From an uncultured Collinsella sp. (GTDB lineage: Bacteria > Actinomycetota > Coriobacteriia > Coriobacteriales > Coriobacteriaceae): a stretch of DNA of 5,423 nucleotides. Location: the NCBI GenBank assembly GCA_900752345.1, contig CAADVA010000087.1, forward strand, positions 1 to 5,423, written 5' to 3'. The notes beneath the pieces are model-generated. The model did no database searches. It was not told the DNA's origin and saw only the letters and a list, made by a program, of their open reading frames with translations. The position numbers were made by a program, and so were the translations under genes. The stretch's first letter is position 1. Each line of letters starts with the position of its first letter. This document shows, piece after piece, positions 5,371-5,423 of this stretch.

Positions 5371-5423
5371 CTACATTCCCAATGGCGGCTCGGTGCCGTC
5401 CACCGGTCAGCGGCGCCCTGGCC
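5371..5423 (-). other. Right edge, probable 3' end of an unseen minus-strand gene
   Basis: Only 53 bases remain beyond the terminator. In one minus-strand frame they read P-G-R-R followed by TGA at 5409-5407, which would be a coding end 36 bases before the terminator stem. The other two frames read through the hairpin and are less likely. An RNA gene end is also possible. Nothing here identifies the product. Confidence 0.3.

Noticed and set aside
5371..5423. End of a structural RNA such as SRP RNA, tmRNA or a tRNA
   Set aside because: No CCA end, T-arm sequence or SRP core motif is visible in the 53 bases. The piece is too short to decide.

Overview
The window looks like a chromosomal housekeeping region from a high-GC Gram-positive bacterium. 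The order tilS-hpt-ftsH, a YycJ/WalJ-type hydrolase, and strongly G/C-ending codons suggest Actinomycetota, and a Coriobacteriia such as Collinsella is my best guess. That assignment rests on the general look of the proteins and was not tested by any search. I saw no mobile element, CRISPR array, tRNA or rRNA.

Left half, minus strand: tilS (3179 to 1641) is followed by hpt (1492 to 944) and then ftsH (from 942, running off the left edge). tilS makes lysidine in tRNA-Ile, hpt salvages hypoxanthine and guanine, and ftsH is a membrane AAA+ protease. Firmicutes such as Bacillus share this order. hpt and ftsH are separated by one base and probably translationally coupled. The 148 bases between tilS and hpt hold a GC-rich hairpin and a possible secondary promoter.

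Middle: walJ, a metallo-beta-lactamase-fold protein, runs rightwards from 3228. Only 48 bases separate it from tilS, and the two putative -10 elements overlap. walJ converges on hsp20, a small heat-shock chaperone on the minus strand, and a strong bidirectional hairpin lies between their ends.

Right part: hsp20 and an unrecognised tail-anchored membrane protein (4818-5288) diverge from a 278-base spacer. The spacer contains a very AT-rich core (10 G/C in 60 bases), four copies of an eight-base motif, and an hsp20 leader that can fold onto its own ribosome binding site. Two hairpins follow the membrane protein. The second is a perfect 12-bp stem with a T6 tract on the minus strand, which implies a minus-strand gene ending just beyond or at the right edge.

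I found no clear new multi-gene system. The best leads are the hsp20 leader (possible RNA thermometer), the repeated motif in its promoter region, the shared TACAATGGGYGC promoter sequence, and the unknown tail-anchored protein.
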